From positions 682,001 through 746,000 of the forward strand of contig NZ_JACXST010000003.1 of the NCBI RefSeq assembly GCF_014850975.1: DNA of 64,000 bases. The letters are read 5' to 3'. The first letter of the stretch is position 1; each line of letters opens with the position of its first letter. The translations under genes and the position numbers were made by a program. Positions 36,307-44,924 of the stretch are shown here, in pieces. A model generated the notes under the pieces. The model made no database searches. It had not been told where the DNA came from and saw only the letters and a program-made list of their open reading frames with translations. This stretch comes from Methylomonas fluvii. GTDB lineage: Bacteria; Pseudomonadota; Gammaproteobacteria; Methylococcales; Methylomonadaceae.

Positions 36307-37347
36307 TTAATAAATAAAAACGGCTTGTAAGACTTGTTCCGGCGCTTGATCCAGCAGTTTATAGATGTCGGCGGCTTGATCAATCGGCACTCTGTGGCTA
36401 ATCAGCGCTTGCGGCTTCACTTGCCGAATCATCTGCCAGGCTTGTTGGAAACGCCTTTCCTTATCCCAGCGCCCAGTTAATTCCGGCGCAATGCTGCTGA
36501 CTTGGCTGCTGATGAATTTGATTCGATTGCGATGGGCCACCGCACCCAGTTGCACGGGTGCGGATTTGTTACCGTACCAACTGCCGATCACGATACGCCC
36601 GGAATAGCTGCATAATTCGATAGCCAGATTCAATGCCTCCGGCGAACCACTGACCTCAAAAATCAAATCGCAGCCGGAATTAGGGGTTACCGACAAATCG
36701 ACCGGCAAGCGTAAAGCGTCTTTCAATTTCGCTATGTGGCTTTCTGACTTTGGATCGAAAGCGTGATGCACGCCCAGCCATTCAGCGAAATTGCGACGTT
36801 TGCCGATTTCATCCAAAGCCAGCAACTGCGCCAACGGAAAACGTGACAGCACGCTGGATAGCAGCAAGCCAACGATGCCCTGCCCTAAAACGACCACCCG
36901 TTCCCCCAACGCTGGCCCACCGTCCAGCACCAGATTGACGGCTGTTTCCATGTTGGCTAAAAATACCGCCGCCTCGGCTTCGACATCATCCGGCAACACG
37001 ATCAATTGATCTGCCACCGCAATAAAATGGCTGGCGTGCGGCTGAAATGAAAACACGCGCTTATTTAGCCAGGCCGCATCGACGCCAACGCCAATTTGTT
37101 CGACGCTGCTTACGCAGGCATAACCGTACTGTAAAGGATAAGCGGTTTGCTGCTGCAACACTGTCAATGAAGCATCCAGCGCAATATCTGGTGGCAATTG
37201 TCCACGGTAAACCAGCATTTCCGTACCAGCGCTGATTGCCGAGCAAAGACTCTTCACCAGAATTTGCCCAGGCTGCAACGGCGGCAAGCGCTGCTCGCGG
37301 ATTGCCACCTCTCGGGGCTTGGTAAACCAAAGTTGTTGAACGTTCAC
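36307..37347 (-). CDS. Zinc-type MDR dehydrogenase (BchC-like subgroup)
   Basis: 346 residues from a GTG at 37347 that overlaps the ribD-like stop (GTGA). The MDR fold shows SAISAGTEMLVYRG near the N-terminus and the Rossmann motif VVVLGQGIVGLLLSSVL near 155. The classical catalytic Cys and GHE motif of alcohol dehydrogenases are missing; the SAGTE pattern puts it with the BchC-type group. It probably oxidises or reduces a side-chain hydroxyl of the operon's product. Substrate unknown. Confidence 0.8.
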   Translation of the reverse strand: MNVQQLWFTKPREVAIREQRLPPLQPGQILVKSLCSAISAGTEMLVYRGQLPPDIALDASLTVLQQQTAYPLQYGYACVSSVEQIGVGVDAAWLNKRVFSFQPHASHFIAVADQLIVLPDDVEAEAAVFLANMETAVNLVLDGGPALGERVVVLGQGIVGLLLSSVLSRFPLAQLLALDEIGKRRNFAEWLGVHHAFDPKSESHIAKLKDALRLPVDLSVTPNSGCDLIFEVSGSPEALNLAIELCSYSGRIVIGSWYGNKSAPVQLGAVAHRNRIKFISSQVSSIAPELTGRWDKERRFQQAWQMIRQVKPQALISHRVPIDQAADIYKLLDQAPEQVLQAVFIY

Positions 37348-38060
37348 GCTAAGGCCGGCTCGAGATAATGCAGATTGCCCCACATGATCAAATCTTGTCC
37401 CAGCATCTGCGAATGTAGCGGTCGAATTTGCGGCAATTGGCTTTTGCAGCCTAAATCCAGATTGCCGACGCCCTTATAACCGCCGACCAAAGTCGGCGCG
37501 ATGGTCAATACCAAGGCATCCGCGAATTGCGCCTTTAAAAAGGCGGTGATGACTTGACTGCCGCCTTCCACCATCAGCGTCCGGATGCCTTTTTCCCAAA
37601 GGCGTTGCAGTGCTACCGACAGATCAACACGCCCATATTCATCGCCGGCTAAGGTGATAATTTCGGCGTTTCCGCCGAATGTCCCGTCGGGTTTCAAACA
37701 GGTTAACAGCCAGCACTCTTTATCCTTGCGTTGGCAGAGGCGAGCGGTGGGCGGCGTGCGTAACCCGCTATCCAACACGATGGGTTGCGGATTGTGCCCA
37801 TCCCATTCGCGTACCGTTAATTGCGGGTCATCAGTCAGCACCGTGCCGATACCGACCAGGATGCCGTCATGGAGACTACGGAGTTGGTGGGTTAAACGCC
37901 TCGATTCGGAACCGCTCAAACCCAAGGTTTCGCCGGCGCGCGTGGTAATGCTGCCATCCCAACTTTGCGCATAACTTAGCGTGACAAACGGCCGCTCCGC
38001 TGATTCGGAAAACGCTGTTTGGGCAGTCAGCCAGCGCTCAATCTGCTGGTTCACAATCAT
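37344..38060 (-). CDS. RibD C-terminal reductase-domain protein
   Basis: 238 residues, reductase domain only (no deaminase half). Motifs: RPFVTLSYAQSWDGSITTRAGE, DGILVGIGTVLTDDPQLTVR and LMVEGGSQVITAFL. In riboflavin synthesis this domain uses NADPH to reduce the ribosyl group of the pyrimidine made after RibA. As a stand-alone copy beside ribA, it probably reduces the GTP cyclohydrolase II product without deamination. Start overlaps the ribA end by 23 bp. Confidence 0.87.
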   Translation of the reverse strand: MIVNQQIERWLTAQTAFSESAERPFVTLSYAQSWDGSITTRAGETLGLSGSESRRLTHQLRSLHDGILVGIGTVLTDDPQLTVREWDGHNPQPIVLDSGLRTPPTARLCQRKDKECWLLTCLKPDGTFGGNAEIITLAGDEYGRVDLSVALQRLWEKGIRTLMVEGGSQVITAFLKAQFADALVLTIAPTLVGGYKGVGNLDLGCKSQLPQIRPLHSQMLGQDLIMWGNLHYLEPALA

Positions 38061-38715
38061 GTGCGGTTACCCTAATAGCGGCAGGTTTAACCTGCAATAG
38101 ATGATCCATCCGCCGAACTTTGGTCAGCAAATAGCCTTGATTGTCGGCATTTACAGAAGCTTCCAAAGGAACACGAGCTTTGACAAGGATGCCTTCGCTT
38201 TCCAAAGCTTGAATCTTTAACGGATTGTTGGTCATCAGGCGTATAGAATTGACGCCCAGCTCGTCCAGAATGCGGGCCGCCAAGGAGTAATCTCGTTCAT
38301 CGGCACCGTGGCCCAGCAACAAATTGGCGTCCACCGTGTCATAACCTTGGTCTTGCAGATTGTAGGCGCGCATCTTTTGCAACAGGCCAATGCCGCGGCC
38401 TTCCTGGCGCAGATAGACTAAAACACCGGTGCCTTGGCTGGCGATCAACTGCAAGGAGCGGTCCAGTTGTTCGCCGCAGTCGCAACGTCTGGAGCCCAGC
38501 ACGTCACCGGTAAAACATTCGGAGTGGATACGTACCATTACGTTTTCTGCGTCCGTGACGTTGCCCATCACAAAAGCCAGATGTTCTTTGTTATCCAGGG
38601 TATTGCTGTAATAGCAGAGTTGAAAGTCGCCGTACGCCGTCGGGATACGGGTGCTGGCGAGTCGGGAAACGGTCGGTTTGGACATGGTGTTTGATGAATG
38701 CTTAATTTCTTTCAT
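38038..38715 (-). CDS. ribA: GTP cyclohydrolase II
   Basis: 225 residues. The zinc site CFTGDVLGSRRCDCG (Cys at three positions) and the catalytic YLRQEGRGIGLLQKMRAYNLQD are complete, and the GTP-binding end LMTNNPLKIQALESEGI is present. It opens GTP to 2,5-diamino-6-ribosylamino-pyrimidinone 5'-phosphate. It lacks the RibB domain often fused in riboflavin operons, and no other riboflavin gene (ribE, ribH) is nearby, so this copy looks dedicated to the local operon. A second ATG at 38685 is an alternative start. Confidence 0.93.
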   Translation of the reverse strand: MKEIKHSSNTMSKPTVSRLASTRIPTAYGDFQLCYYSNTLDNKEHLAFVMGNVTDAENVMVRIHSECFTGDVLGSRRCDCGEQLDRSLQLIASQGTGVLVYLRQEGRGIGLLQKMRAYNLQDQGYDTVDANLLLGHGADERDYSLAARILDELGVNSIRLMTNNPLKIQALESEGILVKARVPLEASVNADNQGYLLTKVRRMDHLLQVKPAAIRVTAHDCEPAD

Positions 38716-38988
38716 AGATCAATTTATGTGCCAGCTAACAAGTCGTTGTTTGGCATAGTGTTTAGTTGATTCGCCGCCACTACATTGCTGCTTGACGTAC
38801 AGCCATTGTTGACCTGCTGTTGCTTTAACAACTATTAGGCAGCACAAGCCATGCATTGTGGCGGTTCTAAGCCTTTAAATTTCTGAAAAACCACTTGATC
38901 AGGGAATGTCATCGGCATATTTTGTAGCAGTCGGTTAAAAAAAGAAGTGCCTTGACGGCGCTTGAGAGGGAGGAGAGCCCTGAATGAA
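38716..38988. other. Intergenic region with an unassigned short frame
   Basis: Between ribA and the porin stop. A minus-strand frame ending at 38835 reads KRRQGTSFFNRLLQNMPMTFPDQVVFQKF...QCMACAA, protein-like but without a clear start or known family. The ribA promoter must lie here; no box is convincing. Confidence 0.4.
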
Positions 38989-40271
38989 TTAAAACCGCCG
39001 CGTCCAACCGAATTGCAGCGAAAACTGGCTCATCGACAAATCGATGGATTGGCCCGGACTCAATGGATTTGGGCCGGTAATGGTTTTCTGTGGCGAATAC
39101 ATGAACGCAAAACTGAGTTCGTCCTGTTTGCTAAGTGCGTGACTTAGGCCGCCGGTCAAATGCCATTCCTGCACCCCGGGCGCGAGAATATTAAACAACA
39201 CCTCGGAACCTTCGATGGGCTGCTGCCCATAACTGAGGCCGCCACGCCAAATCCAATCCTGGCTTTGCTGCCACTGCACACCGGCTTTATAGATCGTCAT
39301 ATCGTTCCAGCCAAAGCCTCGGCCGTCGGCGTGCCCCAGCAAATTGCCTTGAAAGGTGTTGCCAACCGATTTGATCTCACTGTAGCGGATATGCTCTACG
39401 TCAAAATTGGCGGTCAGCGCTTTGCTAACGTCCCAGGACAAACCAACATTGAAGCTGTCTGGAATATCAAAACCACCACCCTGGGCAAACAATCCGGAGT
39501 AGCGTTCAAACTTGGACATATAGATGCGGCTTTTGTAAGACGCACCCAATCGCAAACCCGGCGTTAACTCGGCCAACCCACCTACCCGGAAGCCGGCGCC
39601 GAAAGAATAATCGCGCCCCTGATCCGATAAATGATCGGGTTCACTGGAAAAACCGAACTGACCGAACGTATTCAGGCCCCTGGCCTTAAAAGTCTGCGCC
39701 GCGAAAATCGGCGAAATTCCCAATGCATACCGGCCGTTGGCGAATGAATGCGCGTAGGTGCCCACAATAAACGCTTGCGCCATATCGATACCGGTGCGGC
39801 CGGCGCCGAAGGTACCGTTCGCGCCGGTAAACAAGCCATTGCCGTTCACCAGCGGCTTGTAATCAGTATTCATACCGCCATTGCCATACATGGCCAAACC
39901 AAGCGTTTGCTCGGCATCCAATTGGTAACTCCAACCCAGGGTCGGCACCGGAAAATACTCGCTGTCGCTTTCCACCGACCCGGTCGCCAACATGCCGGCG
40001 CCATTTACGCGGTATTCTCGATGCGGGCTGAATAGTTCAAATTCCAAATCCAGACGGTCACCCACATAGGCCAGAACCGCCGGATTTATCGCCGAGACAA
40101 TAGCATCCTGCGCAAAACCGGTACTGGCCCCGGCCAAGGCTTTACTTCGGGCGCCATAGCTGTGGGCAAAATAGCCGTTGGTGGCATTCGCGGTGGGCAC
40201 GCACACTGCCAGCGCGGTAAAAGAACCCAACAAGGCAGTGGAGCGCGTTTGAATTCCGGACAAAGCGGCAT
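38989..40271 (-). pseudogene. FadL/OmpP1-family outer-membrane porin, 5' end severed by the prophage
   Basis: From a TTG at 40263 the frame gives 424 residues: a signal peptide (ALLGSFTALAVCVPTANA), the mature start TNGYFAHSYGARSKALAGAS with the FadL-type N-terminus, and a barrel ending in Phe (SLQFGWTRRF). These porins take hydrophobic compounds across the outer membrane. The host frame continues upstream as N-A-A-L up to 40271, where the Mu-like end begins, with no ATG or ribosome site left. The original start and promoter should be at the other end of the prophage. Expression is possible only from TTG or by read-out from the prophage. Confidence 0.8.
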
Positions 40272-40329
40272 TGAATTCAGGACGGAGAATTAATGCCGAT
40301 TTGCCTTGAAAACAGGACGGAGAATTAAT
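40272..40329 (-). promoter_or_regulatory. Mu-like right end with R1 and R2 transposase-site repeats
   Basis: Two copies of TTGAA, two variable bases, CAGGACGGAGAATTAAT, at 40271-40294 and 40306-40329, period 35 bp. The outer copy begins with the terminal TG typical of Mu-type ends, at the junction with the porin gene. The inner copy overlaps the stop of the methyltransferase gene. Confidence 0.75.
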
Positions 40330-41095
40330 CGAACCAATTGCGAATAATTAACTCCTTCGCAGACTTACGTTTCGCGCCGCCACCGACAGTGTAATTAATG
40401 TCTACCTCATCGATATTCAAACCCGAAAAAGCTGCTCGCATTTGCGGAATATCATTCACCGATATAACCATCCTGCCTTCGATAGACTTAGCCAACGCCG
40501 CCATCAAATCGTATTGCTCAAGCCCAAACGCTACGCCATAACCTTCGGTCCCCCAATACGGCGGATCAAGATAAAACAGAGTATGCGGTCGATCATAGCG
40601 CCTAATACATTCTTCCCACGCTAAGTGCTCGATAAACACACGCGACAAGCGCAAATGCGCTGCAGACAACTCCTCCTCGATCCGCAATAAATTCAAACGC
40701 GGCTTACCGGTTGTGGCAGTGCCAAACGTCTGATCTGACACCTTACCGCCGAACGCCAGCTTTTGCAGGTAGTAGAAACGAGCAGCGCGCTGAATGTCGG
40801 TCAACGTTTCGATGGGTGTATCGCGCAACCAGGCATATATCTGCCGGCTGATCAATGCCCATTTAAACTGCCTGACAAACTCTTCCAAATGGTGTTTGAC
40901 GACCCTATAAAGATTCACCAAATCACCGTTAATGTCGTTCAACACCTCAGTTTCCGCCTGCTCTTTCATAAAGAACAAGGCCGCGCCGCCGGCGAATGGC
41001 TCGACGTAGCAGCCATGCTCAGGAAACATAGGCAGAATATGTTTAGCTAGGCGACGTTTGCCGCCCACCCAAGGGACAATTGGTTTTGCCATCAT
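40325..41095 (-). CDS. D12-class (Dam-like) DNA adenine methyltransferase
   Basis: 256 residues. The AdoMet motif VEPFAGGAALFF is near 33, the target-recognition middle region is 80-160, and the catalytic DPPYWGTEGYG is near 173. It methylates adenine N6 in a short recognition site, probably protecting phage DNA from restriction. It takes the place of mom in Mu (right end, after com). Its start lies 53 bp inside the com gene. The two Met codons at 41095 and 41092 are both possible starts. Confidence 0.9.
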   Translation of the reverse strand: MMAKPIVPWVGGKRRLAKHILPMFPEHGCYVEPFAGGAALFFMKEQAETEVLNDINGDLVNLYRVVKHHLEEFVRQFKWALISRQIYAWLRDTPIETLTDIQRAARFYYLQKLAFGGKVSDQTFGTATTGKPRLNLLRIEEELSAAHLRLSRVFIEHLAWEECIRRYDRPHTLFYLDPPYWGTEGYGVAFGLEQYDLMAALAKSIEGRMVISVNDIPQMRAAFSGLNIDEVDINYTVGGGAKRKSAKELIIRNWFD

Positions 41096-41249
41096 AGACC
41101 TCTTGGTCAGGCGCTCGCGGCGCGCTGGTGAGAGGCTCGCAGGCCTTCAGTTCATTCATCGTCCCACACCGAGGACACTTAATAGCCAAGCGGGAATATT
41201 CCGCTTCAGCCAATTTCCGGCCACATTGGCCACAACGTACAATTTCCAT
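41043..41249 (-). CDS. com: Com-like zinc-finger translational regulator
   Basis: 68 residues from the ATG at 41249. Two CxxC pairs in RCGQCGRKLAEAEYSRLAIKCPRCGTMNELKACE match Mu Com (CKNC...CPRC...LNACE). In Mu, Com binds the mom mRNA and opens a hairpin that hides the mom start. Here com overlaps the adenine methyltransferase start by 53 bp, the same layout with another modification enzyme, so Com probably controls its translation. Confidence 0.85.
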   Translation of the reverse strand: MEIVRCGQCGRKLAEAEYSRLAIKCPRCGTMNELKACEPLTSAPRAPDQEVYDGKTNCPLGGRQTSPS

Positions 41250-41374
41250 AAATAGCCACTTTGCACTAGGCTTGGCATGCTGTGTACACGGCACGGTGCC
41301 AAGGCCTGAAGCAGCTCGCTCTGCGAATGGTGGCCGGCGACGGTGTTAGCGCACCATCGCGGGTCGCACCGTCT

Positions 41375-41893
41375 TTACCAGACTATAGCTTCAATAGCCT
41401 CCAAATCTTCTGCATCTTCTGCAGCGCTCAAATCCGCTATCAATTGATCAAGTTTATTGAGCTGATCTGTTATGTGTCCTTCGACGGCTAACGCTACAGC
41501 GATGATTTGCTCGGCAGTATGCTCGCGACGCGACCAAACACCTTCAGCATCAGCACACATAAATTTATAAGGTTCGCCGGCAGCGCCAAGAGCCACCGCC
41601 TTGGAATAACGAGCGGTCAAAAATGCTTGATCGTCTTTTGTGGTGGGATACGTATGCATGGCACCCAATGCATTGGATTGCTTACCGCCGATAATAGCCG
41701 ACTGAGCAGCAGATCGTAATTCGCGTGATTTGTCAGCACGCACTTGAGATACGCCGAGCAATTGCTGAAAAAACTGCCCCCCTATAAACTGATCGCCAAT
41801 ATTTGCCGTACTAGACTCGAAATAGCCATCAATAACTACGTCAGACTCGACGACATTCACTACGAATCCGTTTTGTACCTGTGCTAGCCGCAT
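41375..41893 (-). CDS. Tail-fibre-associated protein (DUF4376-like)
   Basis: 172 residues; the ATG at 41893 overlaps the fibre stop (TAATG). The N-terminus MRLAQVQNGFVVNVVE is a fibre-type beta segment, and the middle RELRSAAQSAIIGGKQSNALGAMHTYPTTKDDQAFL is typical of DUF4376 phage proteins. It follows the fibre gene, where Mu encodes fibre assembly proteins, so a role in fibre assembly or adhesion is likely. Confidence 0.7.
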   Translation of the reverse strand: MRLAQVQNGFVVNVVESDVVIDGYFESSTANIGDQFIGGQFFQQLLGVSQVRADKSRELRSAAQSAIIGGKQSNALGAMHTYPTTKDDQAFLTARYSKAVALGAAGEPYKFMCADAEGVWSRREHTAEQIIAVALAVEGHITDQLNKLDQLIADLSAAEDAEDLEAIEAIVW

Positions 41894-42732
41894 TACTCCA
41901 CCCATTCCGCTATGAATAATCCAGGCGAACCGTTGCCGCCGCTACTGCCCAGCCCTATTCCGGCTCCACCTCCAGCGCCGTACCCGCTTGCATTACCACC
42001 ATCTCCAAAACCTGTTTGCCCGCCAATCCCGGGTGAACCAAACGGCGTTGAACCGCCATTAGGCCCGACACCGATTGAAACCGATGACACCGCAAATCCA
42101 AGAGCAGGCAGCGCCTGCAATATGTTTTTGTGCGGCAACGCCAGCACAGCTGCATTTGCCACGCCTTGGAGCTGTACACCGTTAATGATGGCTGTTGTCG
42201 TGCCTAGACCGCCATTGCCTGGGCCAGCGGAATAAACTACGGCATTGATGGTGATCTGGGTAGAAAGGCCCATGCCGCCGTCAGATCCAGGCCCACCGCC
42301 TGCACCAGGCGCGCCAATCACAACCGCATAATTAGTGTTAGGCTGCAAGCCCGCGATTAAAAACTCCACAGCAGCACCAGCCCCGCCCGATTGGCCCAAG
42401 GTAAACGCGGCATTTGATCCGCCGCCGCCAGCACCGCCACCGACCAGAGTAATTTTAAAAACCGTTGAGGGCGTAATGCTTGCAGACGTCAAAAAATTTC
42501 CGCTACTAGCTATCTTCGCCAGATTTCGTTGCTTGATTTTTTTGATAGCCTGCAACAACTGAGTGCTATCAGCTTTCACAAGCGGTAATCCGGCCGCCAA
42601 AATGACCGCGACAATCTCCTCTTGTATCGCATTCAGCCAAGCAACAGTAATCTCGGTCGGCGGCTGATTTAAGTCAGGGTCCTCATTGACAAACAAGTTG
42701 CCAACATGACCGGCCCCATCGATTCTATGCAT
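41893..42732 (-). CDS. Tail fibre protein, glycine-rich
   Basis: 279 residues from the ATG at 42732, overlapping the gp48-like stop by 8 bp. The N-terminus HRIDGAGHVGNLFVNEDPDLNQPPTEITVAWLNAIQEEI is the common attachment module of Mu-like fibres. The C-terminal half is extremely Gly-rich (repeated GGGG, GAGGGG, SGGNGS runs), as in receptor-binding tips built from polyglycine helices. It should bind the host surface. Confidence 0.85.
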   Translation of the reverse strand: MHRIDGAGHVGNLFVNEDPDLNQPPTEITVAWLNAIQEEIVAVILAAGLPLVKADSTQLLQAIKKIKQRNLAKIASSGNFLTSASITPSTVFKITLVGGGAGGGGSNAAFTLGQSGGAGAAVEFLIAGLQPNTNYAVVIGAPGAGGGPGSDGGMGLSTQITINAVVYSAGPGNGGLGTTTAIINGVQLQGVANAAVLALPHKNILQALPALGFAVSSVSIGVGPNGGSTPFGSPGIGGQTGFGDGGNASGYGAGGGAGIGLGSSGGNGSPGLFIAEWVE

Positions 42733-43303
42733 AGCGCACCTCTCCACCGCTACCGGTGATGTCCTCAAACCATAAAAAAACGTGCGCTTGCTTAAACTCT
42801 GCTAGCGCATCCCATAACAATTTCGGATTAACTACCGAACGGTAGTAGCGCACCCGCAAAATATAGCGGCTGCGATGGCTCCAACACCGATCACCCACAC
42901 GACTACCCACCCGCAACGGCTTGGTTACCAAATGATCGACCTGCACCAAATCAATCGGAAAAGTCGTCGATGGGCCAGCCGCACTCCAACAGCGGTCGCC
43001 CACATGCGAGCCAACCGCCAACATTTTGCGTGGCATGGTCTCGCTCACCCCGGCAATAGCTTCGTTCGCTACCCGCCGATACTCGCTGATATGCCAGCTA
43101 CTGACAGCCGGTATATGCGTTTCTATAGCGGTATCCAATACAGTTTGTGTCGCGGCTTCAACGCGCGCCAACTCTGCCGAGGTAGCCGCTAATAACTCCT
43201 GTCCGAATCCGCCCACCGGCCAACGCCACGCCTCACCAGGCGGCAATTCGGCCAAGTGCGCGGCGGCGAACTCGGGGATTGAATGTGTCTTGATTTTGAT
43301 CAT
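42725..43303 (-). CDS. Mu gp48-like baseplate/tail protein
   Basis: 192 residues from the ATG at 43303 (ATGA overlap with the gp47-like gene). The N-terminal half (AAHLAELPPGEAWRWPVGGFGQELL) is the DUF2313-type pattern of Mu gp48, and position after gp47 agrees. The middle holds two similar segments, GVGSHVGDRCW-like (VGSHVGDRCWSAAG and VGSRVGDRCWSHRS), an internal duplication. It ends in TAG, evidence that TAG is a normal stop here. Confidence 0.82.
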   Translation of the reverse strand: MIKIKTHSIPEFAAAHLAELPPGEAWRWPVGGFGQELLAATSAELARVEAATQTVLDTAIETHIPAVSSWHISEYRRVANEAIAGVSETMPRKMLAVGSHVGDRCWSAAGPSTTFPIDLVQVDHLVTKPLRVGSRVGDRCWSHRSRYILRVRYYRSVVNPKLLWDALAEFKQAHVFLWFEDITGSGGEVRYA

Positions 43304-44346
43304 GCCCAAATCACCGGCTGTAATACAAATACTTCGCCAGCGGCGGCAGCTAAATCGGCGACCGGCGCGATGCGCGTATATTGCGTCGTCACCGTAGCAA
43401 TAGCCGCATCTATCTCGGCCAGTGCCAGAAAGGCAGTTTCGCTAACCTCTGATAACACCAATGCATTCAGTGCTGCCGTAATCGCATTGCGATTACCCGT
43501 CGTGTCATAACCGGGCATCAAATCGATAGTGGCATTAACTGGCCGCACAATCGGCGCTGTCACGCTCCAATCCGCCGTTGCCGGGGCAATATCGGTCAGG
43601 AAAGCGGATACAGCGTTGATGATTGCGGTAGTGGGTAGGCGATTCGCCAAACCGTTACAAATTGGCCGGACAATCACCGTGCCTAAGCCGAGTACGTGTG
43701 GTTGTACCAGCGCGGTGGTCACAGACGGATGCGCCGTTTTAGCCCAAAACCGATAATCGTCAGGTTTGCCGGATCTTGCGCCCCGCGTCACCATGGTGCG
43801 CCATTCGTCGGACACTCTAACCCGCCAGGCTTCCAGCGTTTCAATCTCTGCGCCGCCGGTCAAACCACCGACTGCCACGGTTAACGTGCTATTAACGCCC
43901 GCGACCGGATCAACCAGCGTCAGGGTTTGACCCGCCGCCAAATTGGTCGCGGCACCAGCAGACTCGCAGCGGACCGATACCGGTGTAGAACCGGCGCCCA
44001 GCGTCACCGCCGCCAGCACTTTGTAATCCAAACCGTTTTGGCCGCGCAAAATCTTGTCGGCCAGTAGATCAGTTCCCAGCGTGCCGGTGGCTAGTACATT
44101 GCCGGTTGCCGGCGTGGCGGCCAGCCGGTCAACGCCGTACAGCGCCGCCCAGTCATATAAGCGTTCCAGTTCGCAGGTCAACGGTGAACATTGCTTATCG
44201 ATCCAATCCAGATAGCCATGCTGGCCATGACACACCCGCGCCCACATCGCGGACAACGGCGTGCGTAGCACAGCCGGCAGCGCGGCCAGGTCGGCCTCGA
44301 TACGGGTTTTTAATTCAGGGTAAGACGGGCGGACGTAATCGGTCAC
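43300..44346 (-). CDS. Baseplate protein, Mu gp47 / P2 J family
   Basis: 348 residues. The baseplate-J pattern is clear: LYDWAALYGVDRLAATPATGNVLATGT near the N-terminus, EAWRVRVSDEWRTMVTRGARSGKPDDYRFWAKTAHPSV in the middle. This protein forms the wedge of the contractile-tail baseplate. ATGA overlaps join it to both neighbours. Confidence 0.92.
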   Translation of the reverse strand: MTDYVRPSYPELKTRIEADLAALPAVLRTPLSAMWARVCHGQHGYLDWIDKQCSPLTCELERLYDWAALYGVDRLAATPATGNVLATGTLGTDLLADKILRGQNGLDYKVLAAVTLGAGSTPVSVRCESAGAATNLAAGQTLTLVDPVAGVNSTLTVAVGGLTGGAEIETLEAWRVRVSDEWRTMVTRGARSGKPDDYRFWAKTAHPSVTTALVQPHVLGLGTVIVRPICNGLANRLPTTAIINAVSAFLTDIAPATADWSVTAPIVRPVNATIDLMPGYDTTGNRNAITAALNALVLSEVSETAFLALAEIDAAIATVTTQYTRIAPVADLAAAAGEVFVLQPVIWA

Positions 44347-44741
44347 AGCGGGACACTCATCGCGAAGTTGCGGCCATTATGCAAACCGCTGATGACTAGG
44401 AACACCCCGGAAACATTTCCGGCGGCGGTAGGGTCTTCTATAACTGACACATCGGTTAGCCCATGATCCAGCAACGCTTGCTGCACCATATAAATGGCTT
44501 CGCGCCGGGCTGCATCACCCAGGCCTTGCCGGCGCAAATACCACAGCCCGGTACCGGCTTGCGGATCGGCCCACCAGCCGCGCCGCTCGTAACGATCTGG
44601 TACGCGGCTTTCCGGTGCTTCGGCATCGGTAAACAGGGCGGCATATACCAGCGTTTCCAGCGCTGCCTGTAGGTCATTAGCGGCTGGATCGTCAAATGCC
44701 AGATCAAATACGCTGTTATCCACTTGTACCAGTTTCAACAT
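44343..44741 (-). CDS. Baseplate wedge protein, Mu gp46-like
   Basis: 132 residues. DERRGWWADPQAGTGLWYLRRQ-type sequence (YERRGWWADPQAGTGLWYLRRQG) is the gp46 family signature. It lies between gp45-like and gp47-like genes as in Mu. Confidence 0.9.
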   Translation of the reverse strand: MLKLVQVDNSVFDLAFDDPAANDLQAALETLVYAALFTDAEAPESRVPDRYERRGWWADPQAGTGLWYLRRQGLGDAARREAIYMVQQALLDHGLTDVSVIEDPTAAGNVSGVFLVISGLHNGRNFAMSVPL

Positions 44742-44923
44742 TGATCAGCCTCCACTCTAGTTATCAGAGCCTCAAGCTCCAATGCCGCATTCGCATAACA
44801 AAAGGCTGTACGCTCTATGGCTAAGCGCTTTTCTCCATCCTCTTCCAATTTCGCACAATCTAATCGCTTCTTGGCACGCAATTTCCATTGACCTAGCAAT
44901 TGGTTCAGCTCTTCTTTCAACAT
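44735..44923 (-). CDS. Small coiled hypothetical phage protein
   Basis: 62 residues, helical and charged (LNQLLGQWKLRAKKRLDCAKLEEDGEKRLAIERTAF). Its stop overlaps the gp46-like start and its ATG lies one base before the spike stop, so it fits the packed operon. No known family. Confidence 0.55.
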   Translation of the reverse strand: MLKEELNQLLGQWKLRAKKRLDCAKLEEDGEKRLAIERTAFCYANAALELEALITRVEADQC

Positions 44924-44924
44924 T

